Shown here piece after piece: positions 1 through 7,659 of a stretch of 37,266 bases of DNA. This stretch comes from an uncultured Clostridia bacterium (GTDB lineage Bacteria; Bacillota; Clostridia; Oscillospirales; Ruminococcaceae): positions 1 to 37,266 of the forward strand of contig CALXCO010000022.1 of NCBI GenBank assembly GCA_944386805.1. Reading direction: 5' to 3'. Numbering within the stretch: position 1 is the stretch's first letter; every line of letters starts with the position of its first letter. The translations under genes were made by a program, and so were the position numbers. A model generated the notes under the pieces. The model saw only the letters and a program-made list of their open reading frames with translations, searched no databases and was not told the origin of the DNA.

Positions 1-2
1 GC

Positions 3-1334
3 TTCGTCGGTAACTTCACCGTCAAGATCAATAAGAAAGCCCGTTATGTCGATGAAAACAAGTGCACCGGATGCGGCGAATGCACCACCAAGTGCCCGAT
101 GAAGAATGTCCCCAACGAGTTTAACCTCGGCATGGACAACCGTCGTGCTATCTACATCCCGTTCGCACAGGCAGTTCCGAAGGTCGCGACTATCGACCCC
201 AACTACTGCAATATGCTCAAGAACGGCAAGTGCGGTCTGTGCGCGAAAGTCTGCGGCGCTGGCGCTATCGACTATAAGCAGCAGGACCAGATCATCGAGG
301 AAAGATACGGCGCAATCGTCGTTGCGACCGGCTATAACCCGATCAAACTGGATAAGTTCGACGAGTTCGGCTACTCCCTCTCCAAGGACGTTATCACCTC
401 GCTGGAATTCGAACGTCTGACCAACGCTGCCGGTCCTACCTCCGGTACCCTGCTCCGTCCGTCCGACGGCAAACATCCGCATACCATCGTCTTTGTACAG
501 TGCGTCGGCTCCCGTGATACCTCCGGCTGCGGTAAGCCCTACTGCTCCAAGATCTGCTGCATGTATACCGCCAAGCACGCAATGCTGACCCGTGAGAAAT
601 ATCCCGATACCGATGTCTATGTCTTCTACATCGACGTCCGCAGCCCCGGCAAAAACTACGATGAGTTTTATCGCCGTGCGGTTGAACAGTATGGCGTCCA
701 TTATATCAAGGGTATGGTCGGTAAGGTCGCGCCCAGAGCCGACGGTAAGATCATGGTCCAGGCTTCCGACCTGCTGGCAAATGAACAGCTGCATATCGAG
801 GCTGACCTGGTTGTCCTCGCCGCTGCTATCGAACCCGACAAGTCTGCAAGACCTCTTGCTACCATGCTGACTGCAAGTATGGATACCAACGACTTCTTCA
901 CCGAAGCTCATGCTAAGCTCCGCCCGGTCGAAAGCCCGACCGCCGGCATCTTCCTCTCCGGCGCATGCCAGGGTCCGAAGGATATCCCCGATACCGTCTC
1001 CCAGGCAAGTGCTGCCGCAGCTAAGGTCATCGGTCTGCTGGTTAAGGATAAGCTGACCACCAACCCCTGCGTCGCACAGTCTAATGAAATGATGTGCAAC
1101 GGCTGCTCCAGCTGTGAAAAAGTTTGCCCGTATGGTGCGATCACCTATGTTGAAAAAGAATTCCGTATGCCCGACCGGACGACCAGAGTCCGCCGTGTCG
1201 CTTCCGTTAACCCGGCTGTCTGCCAGGGCTGCGGCGCCTGCACGGTCGCCTGCCCCTCCGGTGCTATGGATCTGAAGGGCTTCTCGAACAGCCAGATTAT
1301 GGCGGAGGTAGATGCAATATGCCAAATGAAGTAA
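3..1334 (+). CDS. hdrA: HdrA-like FAD/iron-sulfur subunit of a heterodisulfide-reductase-type complex (5' partial)
   Basis: Partial gene: the open frame runs in from before the window, so the N-terminal FAD Rossmann part is missing. The visible part has a four-Cys cluster motif CTGCGECTTKCP, a second Cys group (CGLCAKVCG), the flavoprotein stretch YGAIVVATGYNP, VFVQCVGSRD, YCSKICCMYTAKHA, and a SGACQGPKDIPDT segment. Two C-terminal [4Fe-4S] motifs follow (CNGCSSCEKVCP and CQGCGACTVACP). This is the HdrA architecture; in known HdrA complexes the FAD performs flavin-based electron bifurcation. It is the first visible gene of a tightly packed operon and overlaps the next gene by 16 bases. The Flx-type partners downstream suggest NADH as donor or acceptor. 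HdrB and HdrC are not seen downstream; they could lie upstream of the window. The assignment to the family is secure; the redox partners are inferred. Confidence 0.93.
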   Translation, partial: FVGNFTVKINKKARYVDENKCTGCGECTTKCPMKNVPNEFNLGMDNRRAIYIPFAQAVPKVATIDPNYCNMLKNGKCGLCAKVCGAGAIDYKQQDQIIEERYGAIVVATGYNPIKLDKFDEFGYSLSKDVITSLEFERLTNAAGPTSGTLLRPSDGKHPHTIVFVQCVGSRDTSGCGKPYCSKICCMYTAKHAMLTREKYPDTDVYVFYIDVRSPGKNYDEFYRRAVEQYGVHYIKGMVGKVAPRADGKIMVQASDLLANEQLHIEADLVVLAAAIEPDKSARPLATMLTASMDTNDFFTEAHAKLRPVESPTAGIFLSGACQGPKDIPDTVSQASAAAAKVIGLLVKDKLTTNPCVAQSNEMMCNGCSSCEKVCPYGAITYVEKEFRMPDRTTRVRRVASVNPAVCQGCGACTVACPSGAMDLKGFSNSQIMAEVDAICQMK

Positions 1335-1759
1335 AAGCGTTTAAACCTAAAATTGTGGCGTTCTGCTGCAACTGGTGTTCCTATGCGGGCGCCGACCTGG
1401 CCGGTACCAACCGTCTGACCTACCCGGCCGACGTTAAGATCATCCGCGTTCCCTGCTCTTGCAGAGTTAACCCGATGTTCATCCTCCGCGCTTTCCAGAG
1501 AGGCGCTGACGGCGTTATCCTCTGTGGATGCCACCCCGGCGACTGCCACTATACCACCGGCAACTACTACGCAAGAAGAAGAATGACCCTCCTCTTCTCA
1601 ATGCTCGACTTCCTCGGCATTGAAAAGGAACGCACCCGCGTCGAATGGGTCTCCGCTGCTGAAGGCGCCAAGTTCGCCGCAACCATGAACGACTTCGTCG
1701 CCACGGTTACCGCCCTCGGCGAGAATAAGAGATTGGAGGACCTCAGATGCAAGGAATGA
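1319..1759 (+). CDS. MvhD/FlxD-like [2Fe-2S] electron-transfer subunit
   Basis: 146-aa protein of the MvhD (methyl-viologen-reducing hydrogenase delta) family, which passes electrons to HdrA. Conserved features are the early FCCNWCSYAGAD motif, the VPCSCRVNP motif and the CGCHPGDCHY motif, whose cysteines bind the cluster in MvhD. The length is typical of the free-standing subunit. The ATG at 1319 follows a GGAGG at about 1303, and the gene starts inside the end of hdrA (16-base overlap), so translation is probably coupled. In Flx-Hdr complexes of sulfate reducers the equivalent subunit FlxD bridges the NADH-oxidising FlxABC part and HdrA. The order here (hdrA, flxD, two Fe-S subunits, flxA) is consistent with the same role. 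Function in the complex is inferred from family and context. Confidence 0.9.
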   Translation: MPNEVKAFKPKIVAFCCNWCSYAGADLAGTNRLTYPADVKIIRVPCSCRVNPMFILRAFQRGADGVILCGCHPGDCHYTTGNYYARRRMTLLFSMLDFLGIEKERTRVEWVSAAEGAKFAATMNDFVATVTALGENKRLEDLRCKE

Positions 1760-2718
1760 TGATCAATCGCGCAAAAGAACTCCTGCGCGACGGTACTGTA
1801 AACCGCGTCCTTGGCTGGCAGGCTGGCGAATTTGTCTATGACATTACGCCCGCTGTCTTTGAAACTGAAGAGGAACTGGACGAAGGTTTTGTATACAACG
1901 GCTTTTGCGGCAACAACCTGTCCAAATACCTCGTCAAGGAAACCCTTAAAGAGGGTAAAATCCTCGTCTTTCTGAAACCCTGCGATACCTATTCCTTCAA
2001 CCAGCTGCTGACTGAACACCGCATCGACCGGGAAAAAGTCTATGTCGTCGGTATCCCCTGCGAGGGCAAGACCAGCGGCGAAATGCTGAAATCCAAGGGT
2101 ATCTCCGGTATCACCGGCATCAGCGAAGATGGCGATAACTTCATCGTCGACACTGTCTACGGTCAGACCACCATCGCGAAGGCTGACGCCCTCGAAGAAA
2201 GATGCAAGACCTGCAAGAGCAAAAAACACGTCGCTTATGACGAACTGATCGGTGAGGACGGCGAAGTCCTCGACTCCCATCGCTTTGATATGGTCGCCAA
2301 ACTCGAAGCAATGACCCCCGATGAACGGTTCGCATTCTGGCGCGGCCAGCTCTCCAAGTGCATCCGCTGCAATGCCTGCCGCAATGTATGTCCTGCATGT
2401 ACCTGTGAACAGTGCGTCTTCGATAACCCTAAATCCGGTATCGCACAGAAGGCTGCTGCTGATTCGTTTGAAGAGAATATGTTCCATATCATCCGCGCGT
2501 TCCATGTCGCCGGCCGTTGTACCGACTGCGGCGAATGCTCGCGTGTATGCCCGCAGAACATCCCGCTTCACCTGCTCAACCGTAAATTTATCAAGGATAT
2601 CGACGAACTGTATGGTGACTACCAGGCTGGCGCTGAGGTCGGAACCCGCGCTCCCCTGACCAACTACACCCAGGACGACGTTGAACCCAGTATCGTTTAC
2701 CACAGGGAGGGAAAATAA
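1747..2718 (+). CDS. FlxC-like/FrhB-type iron-sulfur electron-transfer subunit
   Basis: 323-aa cytosolic iron-sulfur protein. The N-terminal half resembles the beta subunit of coenzyme F420 hydrogenase/dehydrogenase: a KPCDTYS segment near residue 78, then VGIPCEGK and a C153-x2-C156 pair. The C-terminal half is a ferredoxin-type dicluster domain with C205-x2-C208-x2-C211-x3-C215 and C258-x2-C261-x2-C264-x3-C268. The ATG at 1747 follows GGAGG with 6-bp spacing and overlaps the previous gene by 13 bases. It sits between the MvhD-like and AsrA-like subunits, so it probably carries electrons between the NADH-binding FlxA-like protein and HdrA. Whether it corresponds to FlxB or FlxC of the described Flx complexes cannot be settled by eye, so no symbol is given. 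Confidence 0.8.
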   Translation: MQGMMINRAKELLRDGTVNRVLGWQAGEFVYDITPAVFETEEELDEGFVYNGFCGNNLSKYLVKETLKEGKILVFLKPCDTYSFNQLLTEHRIDREKVYVVGIPCEGKTSGEMLKSKGISGITGISEDGDNFIVDTVYGQTTIAKADALEERCKTCKSKKHVAYDELIGEDGEVLDSHRFDMVAKLEAMTPDERFAFWRGQLSKCIRCNACRNVCPACTCEQCVFDNPKSGIAQKAAADSFEENMFHIIRAFHVAGRCTDCGECSRVCPQNIPLHLLNRKFIKDIDELYGDYQAGAEVGTRAPLTNYTQDDVEPSIVYHREGK

Positions 2719-3738
2719 ATGCTGAAAATTTCCCTTGACAAGCTTGGCAGCCTGTTTGACGCAATCGCTGAAAAAGAGGCTCTCTATATCCCCGCTGACA
2801 AGGCTGGCCAGCCGCAGTATATGCGCTACCAGACCGGTATGCAGATGACCGAAGCCCTCAATACCGTCAGAAGTGCAAAGGACTTCTTCTTCCCTCAGAC
2901 CGAAAACCTCGTCAACTTTAAGGTGAGCGGCAAGACCATCGAAATCATCGACCCCCGTACCGAACAGGAAGACTTCGTTGTCTTTGGGGTCCGTGGCTGC
3001 GATGTCAGAAGCTTCTCCATCCTCGACAAGGTCTTCCTGGTCGACCCCATCGACACCTATTACGAAAACCGCCGCAAACATGGCACGATCGTATCGATGG
3101 CTTGCACCCGTCCCTCCGAAACCTGCTTCTGCCATACCTTTGGCATTGATGCAGCTGAACCGGAAGGCGATGCAGTCTGCTGGAAAACCGAGGATGCCCT
3201 CTACATCAAGGCCAACACCGAAAAGGGCGAGGCTCTGATCGAGAAAATCCGCCCGATGCTGGAAGAATCTGATGATTCCGCCGTTGAGGCTCAGAAGGCC
3301 GCTACCCGCGAAATCCTCGGCAAACTCCCGCTTGCTAACTTCTCTACCGAAAAATTCGGCGGCGATGTCCTGCTCAAGGCCTTCAACTCCGAAAAGTGGG
3401 CAAGCCTCTCGGAAGCCTGCCTCGGATGCGGTACCTGCACCTTCGTCTGCCCGACCTGCCAGTGCTATGATATCCGCGACTACGATACCGGTCATGGTAT
3501 CCAGAGATTCCGCTGCTGGGACTCCTGCATGTACTCCGACTTCACGCTGATGGCCGGCGGTCAGCCCCGTCTCACTCAGAAGGAACGCTTCCGTCAGCGC
3601 TTCATGCACAAGCTGGTCTACTTCCCCGCCAATAACAATGGCGAATACGGATGCGTCGGCTGCGGCCGCTGCCTCTCCAAGTGCCCGATCTCGATGAATA
3701 TCGTCAAGGTCGCAAAATCGCTGGAAGGAGATCTGTGA
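2719..3738 (+). CDS. FlxB/AsrA-like 4Fe-4S dicluster subunit
   Basis: 339-aa protein of the family that includes anaerobic sulfite reductase subunit A, sulfhydrogenase beta and Flx iron-sulfur subunits. Family marks are VVFGVRGCDVRSFSILDKVF (residues 87-106) and the segment ending ETCFCHTFGID (about 134-144). Two [4Fe-4S] motifs follow: C234-x2-C237-x2-C240-x3-C244 and C312-x2-C315-x2-C318-x3-C322. Such subunits pair with an FAD/NAD(P)H-binding partner, and here that partner is the next gene. The start ATG follows a GGGAGGG site and begins directly after the previous stop codon. The expected role is electron relay in the cytosol between the flavin of the FlxA-like subunit and the Hdr part. 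No sulfite reductase catalytic subunit is visible, so the Asr annotation itself would mislead. Confidence 0.85.
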   Translation: MLKISLDKLGSLFDAIAEKEALYIPADKAGQPQYMRYQTGMQMTEALNTVRSAKDFFFPQTENLVNFKVSGKTIEIIDPRTEQEDFVVFGVRGCDVRSFSILDKVFLVDPIDTYYENRRKHGTIVSMACTRPSETCFCHTFGIDAAEPEGDAVCWKTEDALYIKANTEKGEALIEKIRPMLEESDDSAVEAQKAATREILGKLPLANFSTEKFGGDVLLKAFNSEKWASLSEACLGCGTCTFVCPTCQCYDIRDYDTGHGIQRFRCWDSCMYSDFTLMAGGQPRLTQKERFRQRFMHKLVYFPANNNGEYGCVGCGRCLSKCPISMNIVKVAKSLEGDL

Positions 3739-3739
3739 T

Positions 3740-4567
3740 ATGAATACTGAGGCTTTAATCCCGAAAATCGGCGTGGTTACCAAAATCACCCAGGAAACCC
3801 CCGATGTCAAAACCTTCCAGGTCGTCGGCCTCGACGGCAAGAAGGTATTTGAACATAAACCCGGTCAGTGCGCTATGCTGTCGGTCCCTGGCGTCGGCGA
3901 AGGTATGTTTTCCATCACCTCCTCCCCCACCAATAAGGAATATATGGAGTTCTCCATTAAAAAGTGCGGCTGCGTCACCAGCTGGCTGCATGCAATGGAA
4001 CCCGGTCAGCAGATTACCATCCGTGGCCCTTACGGCAATGGATTCCCCGTCGATACCGATTTCCTCGGCAAAGACCTGCTGGTCATCGCCGGCGGTATCG
4101 GCCTCGCTCCTGTCCGCTCGGTTATCAACTACTGCCGTGACAATCATGAAAAATACGGCAGCATCCAGGTAATTTACGGTTCCCGTTCCAAGGACGACCT
4201 CGTTAAATACAAGGAAATTATCGATGAATGGGAAAACGACCCCAATATGATCGTCAACCTGACCATCGACCGTGAACAGGAAGGTTGGGACGGTCATGTC
4301 GGCTTCGTCCCCAACTATGTCAAAGAGCTCAACCCCGATACCTCCAAGACCGTTATCATGTGCGGCCCGCCTGTCATGATTAAGTTCTCGCTGGCTGGAC
4401 TCAAGGAGCTCGGCTTTAAGGAAACACAGGTTTATACCACATTTGAGCTGCGGATGAAGTGCGGTATCGGCAAATGCGGCCGCTGCAACATCGGCAATAA
4501 GTACGTCTGCAAGGACGGCCCGGTTTTCCGCTTTGACCAAATGGACGAACTTCCCAACGAGTATTAA
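3740..4567 (+). CDS. FlxA/AsrB-like FAD- and NAD(P)H-binding reductase subunit
   Basis: 275-aa ferredoxin-NADP reductase-type protein. The FAD-binding half shows MFSITSSP near residue 56 and RGPYGNGFP near residue 95. The NAD(P)-binding half shows VIAGGIGLAP (115-124) and MCGPPVM (207-213). A C-terminal [2Fe-2S] cysteine set C241/C246/C249/C257 is typical of the dihydroorotate dehydrogenase K, AsrB and sulfhydrogenase gamma families. It should exchange hydride with NADH or NADPH and pass single electrons to the adjacent iron-sulfur subunits. The start has a clear GGAG site (GAAGGAGATCTGTGAT before ATG), and the gene begins one base after the preceding stop. Next to hdrA and the MvhD-like gene, it is best read as the pyridine-nucleotide module of a Flx-Hdr complex. 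NADH versus NADPH cannot be told from sequence here. Confidence 0.88.
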   Translation: MNTEALIPKIGVVTKITQETPDVKTFQVVGLDGKKVFEHKPGQCAMLSVPGVGEGMFSITSSPTNKEYMEFSIKKCGCVTSWLHAMEPGQQITIRGPYGNGFPVDTDFLGKDLLVIAGGIGLAPVRSVINYCRDNHEKYGSIQVIYGSRSKDDLVKYKEIIDEWENDPNMIVNLTIDREQEGWDGHVGFVPNYVKELNPDTSKTVIMCGPPVMIKFSLAGLKELGFKETQVYTTFELRMKCGIGKCGRCNIGNKYVCKDGPVFRFDQMDELPNEY

Positions 4568-4585
4568 GCAAGGAGCGTGTTGAAA

Positions 4586-5260
4586 ATGGAAGATATGGTT
4601 CATGTTTATCTGATGGGCAAAATGTATGAAGTGCCCTCTAACCTGACCATTATGAAAGCTTATGAATACGCAGGCTATCAGCTGATCCGCGGCTGCGGCT
4701 GCCGTAACGGCTTCTGCGGCGCCTGCGCAACCATCTACCGCATCAAGGGCGACCCTGAACTGAAAGCCTGCCTCGCTTGCCAGACCAAGGTCGAGGATAA
4801 CATGTATGTGGCGTCCCTCCCCTTCTTCCCCGTCGTTAAACAGGTTTATGACATCGAAAAGGTAAAACCCACTCAGCAGATCATGATGCAGCTGTACCCC
4901 GAAATCTACTCCTGCATCGGATGCAACGCCTGCACCAAGGCTTGCACACAGGGTCTGAATGTCATGCAGTACATCGCTTACGCTCAGAGAGGCGAATTCG
5001 AAAAATGTGCTGAAGAGTCCTTCGACTGCGTTATGTGCGGCGTCTGCTCCTCCAGATGCCCTGCTGGTATCTCCCATCCCCAGGTCGCTATGCTGGCCAG
5101 ACGTCTCAATGGTAAGTACCTCGCTCCCAAGAGTGAGCACCTGGCTCAGCGCGTTGAGGAAATCAACGAAGGCAAGCTTGAGGAAATGATTCAGAACCTG
5201 ATGCAGAAACCCCTTGAAGAAATCAAGGAACTCTACAACACCAGAGTTATCGAGAAATAA
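4586..5260 (+). CDS. Fumarate-reductase-type iron-sulfur subunit ([2Fe-2S] plus two [4Fe-4S])
   Basis: 224-aa protein from the ATG at 4586, which lies 10 bases after an AAGGAG site; GTG 4577 and TTG 4580 are in frame but too close to that site. The N-terminal domain is a plant-ferredoxin-like [2Fe-2S] fold (C37, C39, C44, C47, then C62/C65). The C-terminal domain has two four-Cys motifs, C110-C113-C116-C120 and C148-C151-C154-C158. The plan matches SdhB/FrdB/TfrB proteins, but the methanogen TfrB C-terminal HdrB-like CCG domain is absent. No membrane anchor subunit is encoded nearby. It is followed after 13 bases by the flavoprotein gene, so the two probably form a soluble reductase fed by the Flx-Hdr proteins. 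Partner and substrate are inferred. Confidence 0.8.
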   Translation: MEDMVHVYLMGKMYEVPSNLTIMKAYEYAGYQLIRGCGCRNGFCGACATIYRIKGDPELKACLACQTKVEDNMYVASLPFFPVVKQVYDIEKVKPTQQIMMQLYPEIYSCIGCNACTKACTQGLNVMQYIAYAQRGEFEKCAEESFDCVMCGVCSSRCPAGISHPQVAMLARRLNGKYLAPKSEHLAQRVEEINEGKLEEMIQNLMQKPLEEIKELYNTRVIEK

Positions 5261-5273
5261 GGAGGGATCACAG

Positions 5274-6869
5274 ATGTATACCAAGGAAATGCTTGAATCG
5301 ATGAAAAAGGTCGAGGCTGCAAGAGCTGTTAACGTTACTCTTGATCCCAGACGTATGACCGCTGAAGAGAAGGATGTCCTCCTCAAAACCTATCACCCTG
5401 ACTACAAGGAAGGCGAGTTCACCAACCTTTCCGTCGGCCCCAATAAGGGCGACAAGGTCCCGCTGGAACTGGCTGCTATCCTCCAGGCGAACCCCCGCAT
5501 CAACCCCGATGAGGTCGACCTCTCCAACCCTGACTACGATGTCGATGTCCTGATCATCGGCGGCGGCGGAGCCGGTGCTTCCGCTGCAATCGAGGCAGAC
5601 AACAACGGTGCAAAAACCATGATCGTCACCAAGCTGAGAATGGGCGACGCCAACACCATGATGGCTGAGGGCGGTATCCAGGCTGCTGATAAACCCGGTG
5701 ACTCCCCTGCTCAGCACTTCCTCGACGCTTTCGGCGGCGGACATTTCGCTGCGAAAAAGGAACTGGTCTATAAGCTGGTTACCGAGGCTCCCGAAGCAAT
5801 CCAGTGGCTGAATGACCTGGGCGTTGAGTTCGATAAGGAACCCGACGGCACCATGATCACCACCCACGGCGGCGGTACCTCCAGAAAGAGAATGCACGCT
5901 GCTAAGGACTACTCCGGCGCTGAAATCATGAGAACCCTCCGTGATGAGGTCCTCAACCGCGGTATCCCGGTCGTCGACTTTACCGCTGCTATCGAGCTGA
6001 TTAAGGACGACAAGGGCCATGCAGCAGGCGCTGTCCTGATGAACATGGAAACCAATGAAATCCTGATCGCCCGTGCAAAGACCGTCATCATCGCTACCGG
6101 CGGCGCTGGCAGAATGCACTACCAGGGCTTCCCCACCTCCAACCACTACGGCGCTACCGCTGACGGTCTGGTTCTGGGCTACAGAGCTGGTGCAAAACTG
6201 CTCTACCCTGATACCCTCCAGTACCATCCGACCGGCGCTGCTTTCCCGGAACAGATCTTCGGCGCTCTCGTCACCGAAAAGGTCCGCTCCCTCGGCGCTA
6301 TGCTGATCAACGTCAACGGTGAAGCTTTCATGAACCCGCTGGAAACCCGTGACGTATCCGCTGCTTCCATCATCCGTGAGTGCTCCGACCGCGGCAACGG
6401 CGTTCATACTCCCGAAGGCGTAGGCGTATGGCTGGATACCCCGATGATCGAAATCAAGGGCGGCGAAGGTACCATCGAAAAACGCATCCCCGCTATGATG
6501 CGCATGTTCGCGAAATACGACATCGATATCCGTAAAGAACCCATCCTCGTTTACCCCACCCTGCACTACCAGAACGGCGGTATCGACATCTCTACCGATG
6601 GTCAGAGCTGCGTCGAAAACCTCTATGTCGCTGGTGAGGCTGTCGGCGGTATCCACGGCCGCAACCGTCTGATGGGCAACTCCCTGCTGGATATCATCGT
6701 CTTCGGCCGTAACGCCGGTAAGACTGCTTCCGCTAAAGCAAAAGAAACGACTGTTGGCACGCTCACCCTTGACCACGTTAAAGCTTATGTCAAGGAAATG
6801 GAAGAAGCTGGTATCCATTCCGATATCGTTTCCCCCAAACTGCTGCCTGACTACAGACGCGTTAAATAA
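5274..6869 (+). CDS. Fumarate reductase/succinate dehydrogenase-type flavoprotein
   Basis: 531-aa FAD protein of the fumarate reductase/succinate dehydrogenase/L-aspartate oxidase superfamily. The ATG at 5274 follows GGAGGG with 8-base spacing. An unusual extension of about 90 residues precedes the FAD dinucleotide fold (DVLIIGGGGAG, 91-101). Active-site marks of the family are kept: HPTG at 318-321, T334-E335-x2-R338, R359-D-V-S, H431-Y-x2-GGI, and HGRNRL at 461-466. The usual RGEGG loop reads RSLGA instead. The product should reduce fumarate or a related enoate (or run in reverse), with electrons from the iron-sulfur protein encoded just upstream. No signal peptide or anchor is evident, so it is likely cytosolic. 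It closes the run of redox genes; the exact substrate is not provable from sequence. Confidence 0.85.
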   Translation: MYTKEMLESMKKVEAARAVNVTLDPRRMTAEEKDVLLKTYHPDYKEGEFTNLSVGPNKGDKVPLELAAILQANPRINPDEVDLSNPDYDVDVLIIGGGGAGASAAIEADNNGAKTMIVTKLRMGDANTMMAEGGIQAADKPGDSPAQHFLDAFGGGHFAAKKELVYKLVTEAPEAIQWLNDLGVEFDKEPDGTMITTHGGGTSRKRMHAAKDYSGAEIMRTLRDEVLNRGIPVVDFTAAIELIKDDKGHAAGAVLMNMETNEILIARAKTVIIATGGAGRMHYQGFPTSNHYGATADGLVLGYRAGAKLLYPDTLQYHPTGAAFPEQIFGALVTEKVRSLGAMLINVNGEAFMNPLETRDVSAASIIRECSDRGNGVHTPEGVGVWLDTPMIEIKGGEGTIEKRIPAMMRMFAKYDIDIRKEPILVYPTLHYQNGGIDISTDGQSCVENLYVAGEAVGGIHGRNRLMGNSLLDIIVFGRNAGKTASAKAKETTVGTLTLDHVKAYVKEMEEAGIHSDIVSPKLLPDYRRVK

Positions 6870-6884
6870 TTTGTTCCTGTTTTC

Positions 6885-6917
6885 AGGACAGGCTCTGCCA
6901 AACAGGGCCTGTCCTGG
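6885..6917 (+). other. Intercistronic hairpin after the flavoprotein gene
   Basis: A 10-bp perfect stem, CAGGACAGGC pairing with GCCTGTCCTG, lies 15 bases after the flavoprotein stop codon. There is no T-run behind it, so it is not a standard intrinsic terminator. It may stabilise the upstream redox mRNA or lower read-through into the two small genes that follow. Confidence 0.5.
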
Positions 6918-6958
6918 AGTGCGCATATGAAAATAACATATTGTGAGGAGAAATTTGA

Positions 6959-7246
6959 ATGTCTGTCCCCGAAATACTTGAATTTTTGATGATCCTTTCT
7001 TTCGGCATCTCCTGGCCGCTGAAGGTCTACCGTTCCTATAAGTCCAGAACGGCAAAAGGAAGCAGTGTTACCTTTACCATCTTCATCGCACTGGGCTATG
7101 TCTGCGGCATCCTCTCTAAGTTCATGCTGCAAAGTTTCAACCTTGCGTTCTGGATGTATTGGCCGAACATCATTTTCGTTACCACCGATATTGTTCTCTA
7201 CTTCCGCAATAAAAAACTCGACGAGATCGCTGACAGCAAGAAATAA
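6959..7246 (+). CDS. SemiSWEET/PQ-loop-like small membrane protein
   Basis: 95-aa protein with three predicted membrane segments (about residues 4-20, 36-56 and 62-82) and a loop WPLKVYRSYKSRTAKGSS after the first. This matches the plan of bacterial SemiSWEET (half-PQ-loop) transporters, which dimerise to move small solutes. The signature Pro-Gln is Pro-Leu here. The ATG at 6959 follows GAGGAG with spacing of about 8. It lies 89 bases after the flavoprotein gene and 14 bases before a small [2Fe-2S] protein gene, on the same strand and before the same terminator. A link to the redox operon, for instance substrate entry, is only a guess from position. Confidence 0.65.
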   Translation: MSVPEILEFLMILSFGISWPLKVYRSYKSRTAKGSSVTFTIFIALGYVCGILSKFMLQSFNLAFWMYWPNIIFVTTDIVLYFRNKKLDEIADSKK

Positions 7247-7260
7247 GGAGGAAATTTTCC

Positions 7261-7500
7261 ATGAAAGTCACCGTCTGCATCGGCAGTTCCTGCCACGTTA
7301 AAGGTTCTAAGTCTGTTATCGACCAGCTTCAGAACCTCATCACTGAAAATAATGTCGCTGATAAGGTCGAACTCGCTGGTACCTTTTGCACTGGCAACTG
7401 CGAAAAAGGCGTTTGTGTTACCATCGATGACCAGCTCTTTTCTGTCAGCCCTGACACCGCTAAATCTTTCTTTGAAAACGAAGTTCTCGCTAAACTGTAA
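7261..7500 (+). CDS. NuoE-like thioredoxin-fold [2Fe-2S] ferredoxin
   Basis: 79-aa protein matching the thioredoxin-like [2Fe-2S] ferredoxin domain found in NuoE and in HydA/HydC-type hydrogenase subunits. The four expected ligands are visible as C6-x4-C11 and C43-x3-C47 in the contexts CIGSSCHVKGS and TFCTGNC. C52 is an extra cysteine. The length is that of the isolated domain. A GGAGG site lies 9 bases before the ATG. It is the last gene before a strong terminator, at the end of the redox run. It probably serves as an electron carrier or accessory cluster protein; its partner is not defined by the sequence. Confidence 0.75.
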   Translation: MKVTVCIGSSCHVKGSKSVIDQLQNLITENNVADKVELAGTFCTGNCEKGVCVTIDDQLFSVSPDTAKSFFENEVLAKL

Positions 7501-7509
7501 GAGATTATC

Positions 7510-7550
7510 AAAAAGACCTGGGCTCTCCTCTTGGAGGTCCAGGTCTTTTT
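7510..7550 (+). terminator. Intrinsic terminator of the redox operon
   Basis: A hairpin with arms AAAAAGACCTGG (7510-7521) and CCAGGTCTTTTT (7539-7550) sits 9 bases after the stop of the [2Fe-2S] gene and ends in a T-run. It is a clear rho-independent terminator for the + strand. Confidence 0.9.
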
Positions 7551-7565
7551 GCGCTCTCTTCTGCT

Positions 7566-7612
7566 AAAATGGCAGCCCGGCAGGAATTTGATCCTGCCGG
7601 GCTGCCATTTTT
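7566..7612. terminator. Bidirectional terminator between convergent genes
   Basis: A long perfect stem (AAAATGGCAGCCCGGCAGGA pairing with its complement at 7592-7611) carries a T-run on either strand. It can stop the redox operon on the + strand and the 110-aa gene, which ends at 7660, on the - strand. Confidence 0.9.
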
Positions 7613-7659
7613 CTCTTTTCTCTTCTTTTCTCTTATCCTGTATGTTTATGGCACTGGAA

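Noticed and set aside
1567-3840. Long open frame on the - strand opposite the redox operon
   Set aside because: It mirrors well-recognised + strand iron-sulfur genes, has no family features and arises from codon bias. The same applies to - strand frames at 3755-5386, 5268-7055, 27948-30254, 30161-31804 and 33128-34126.
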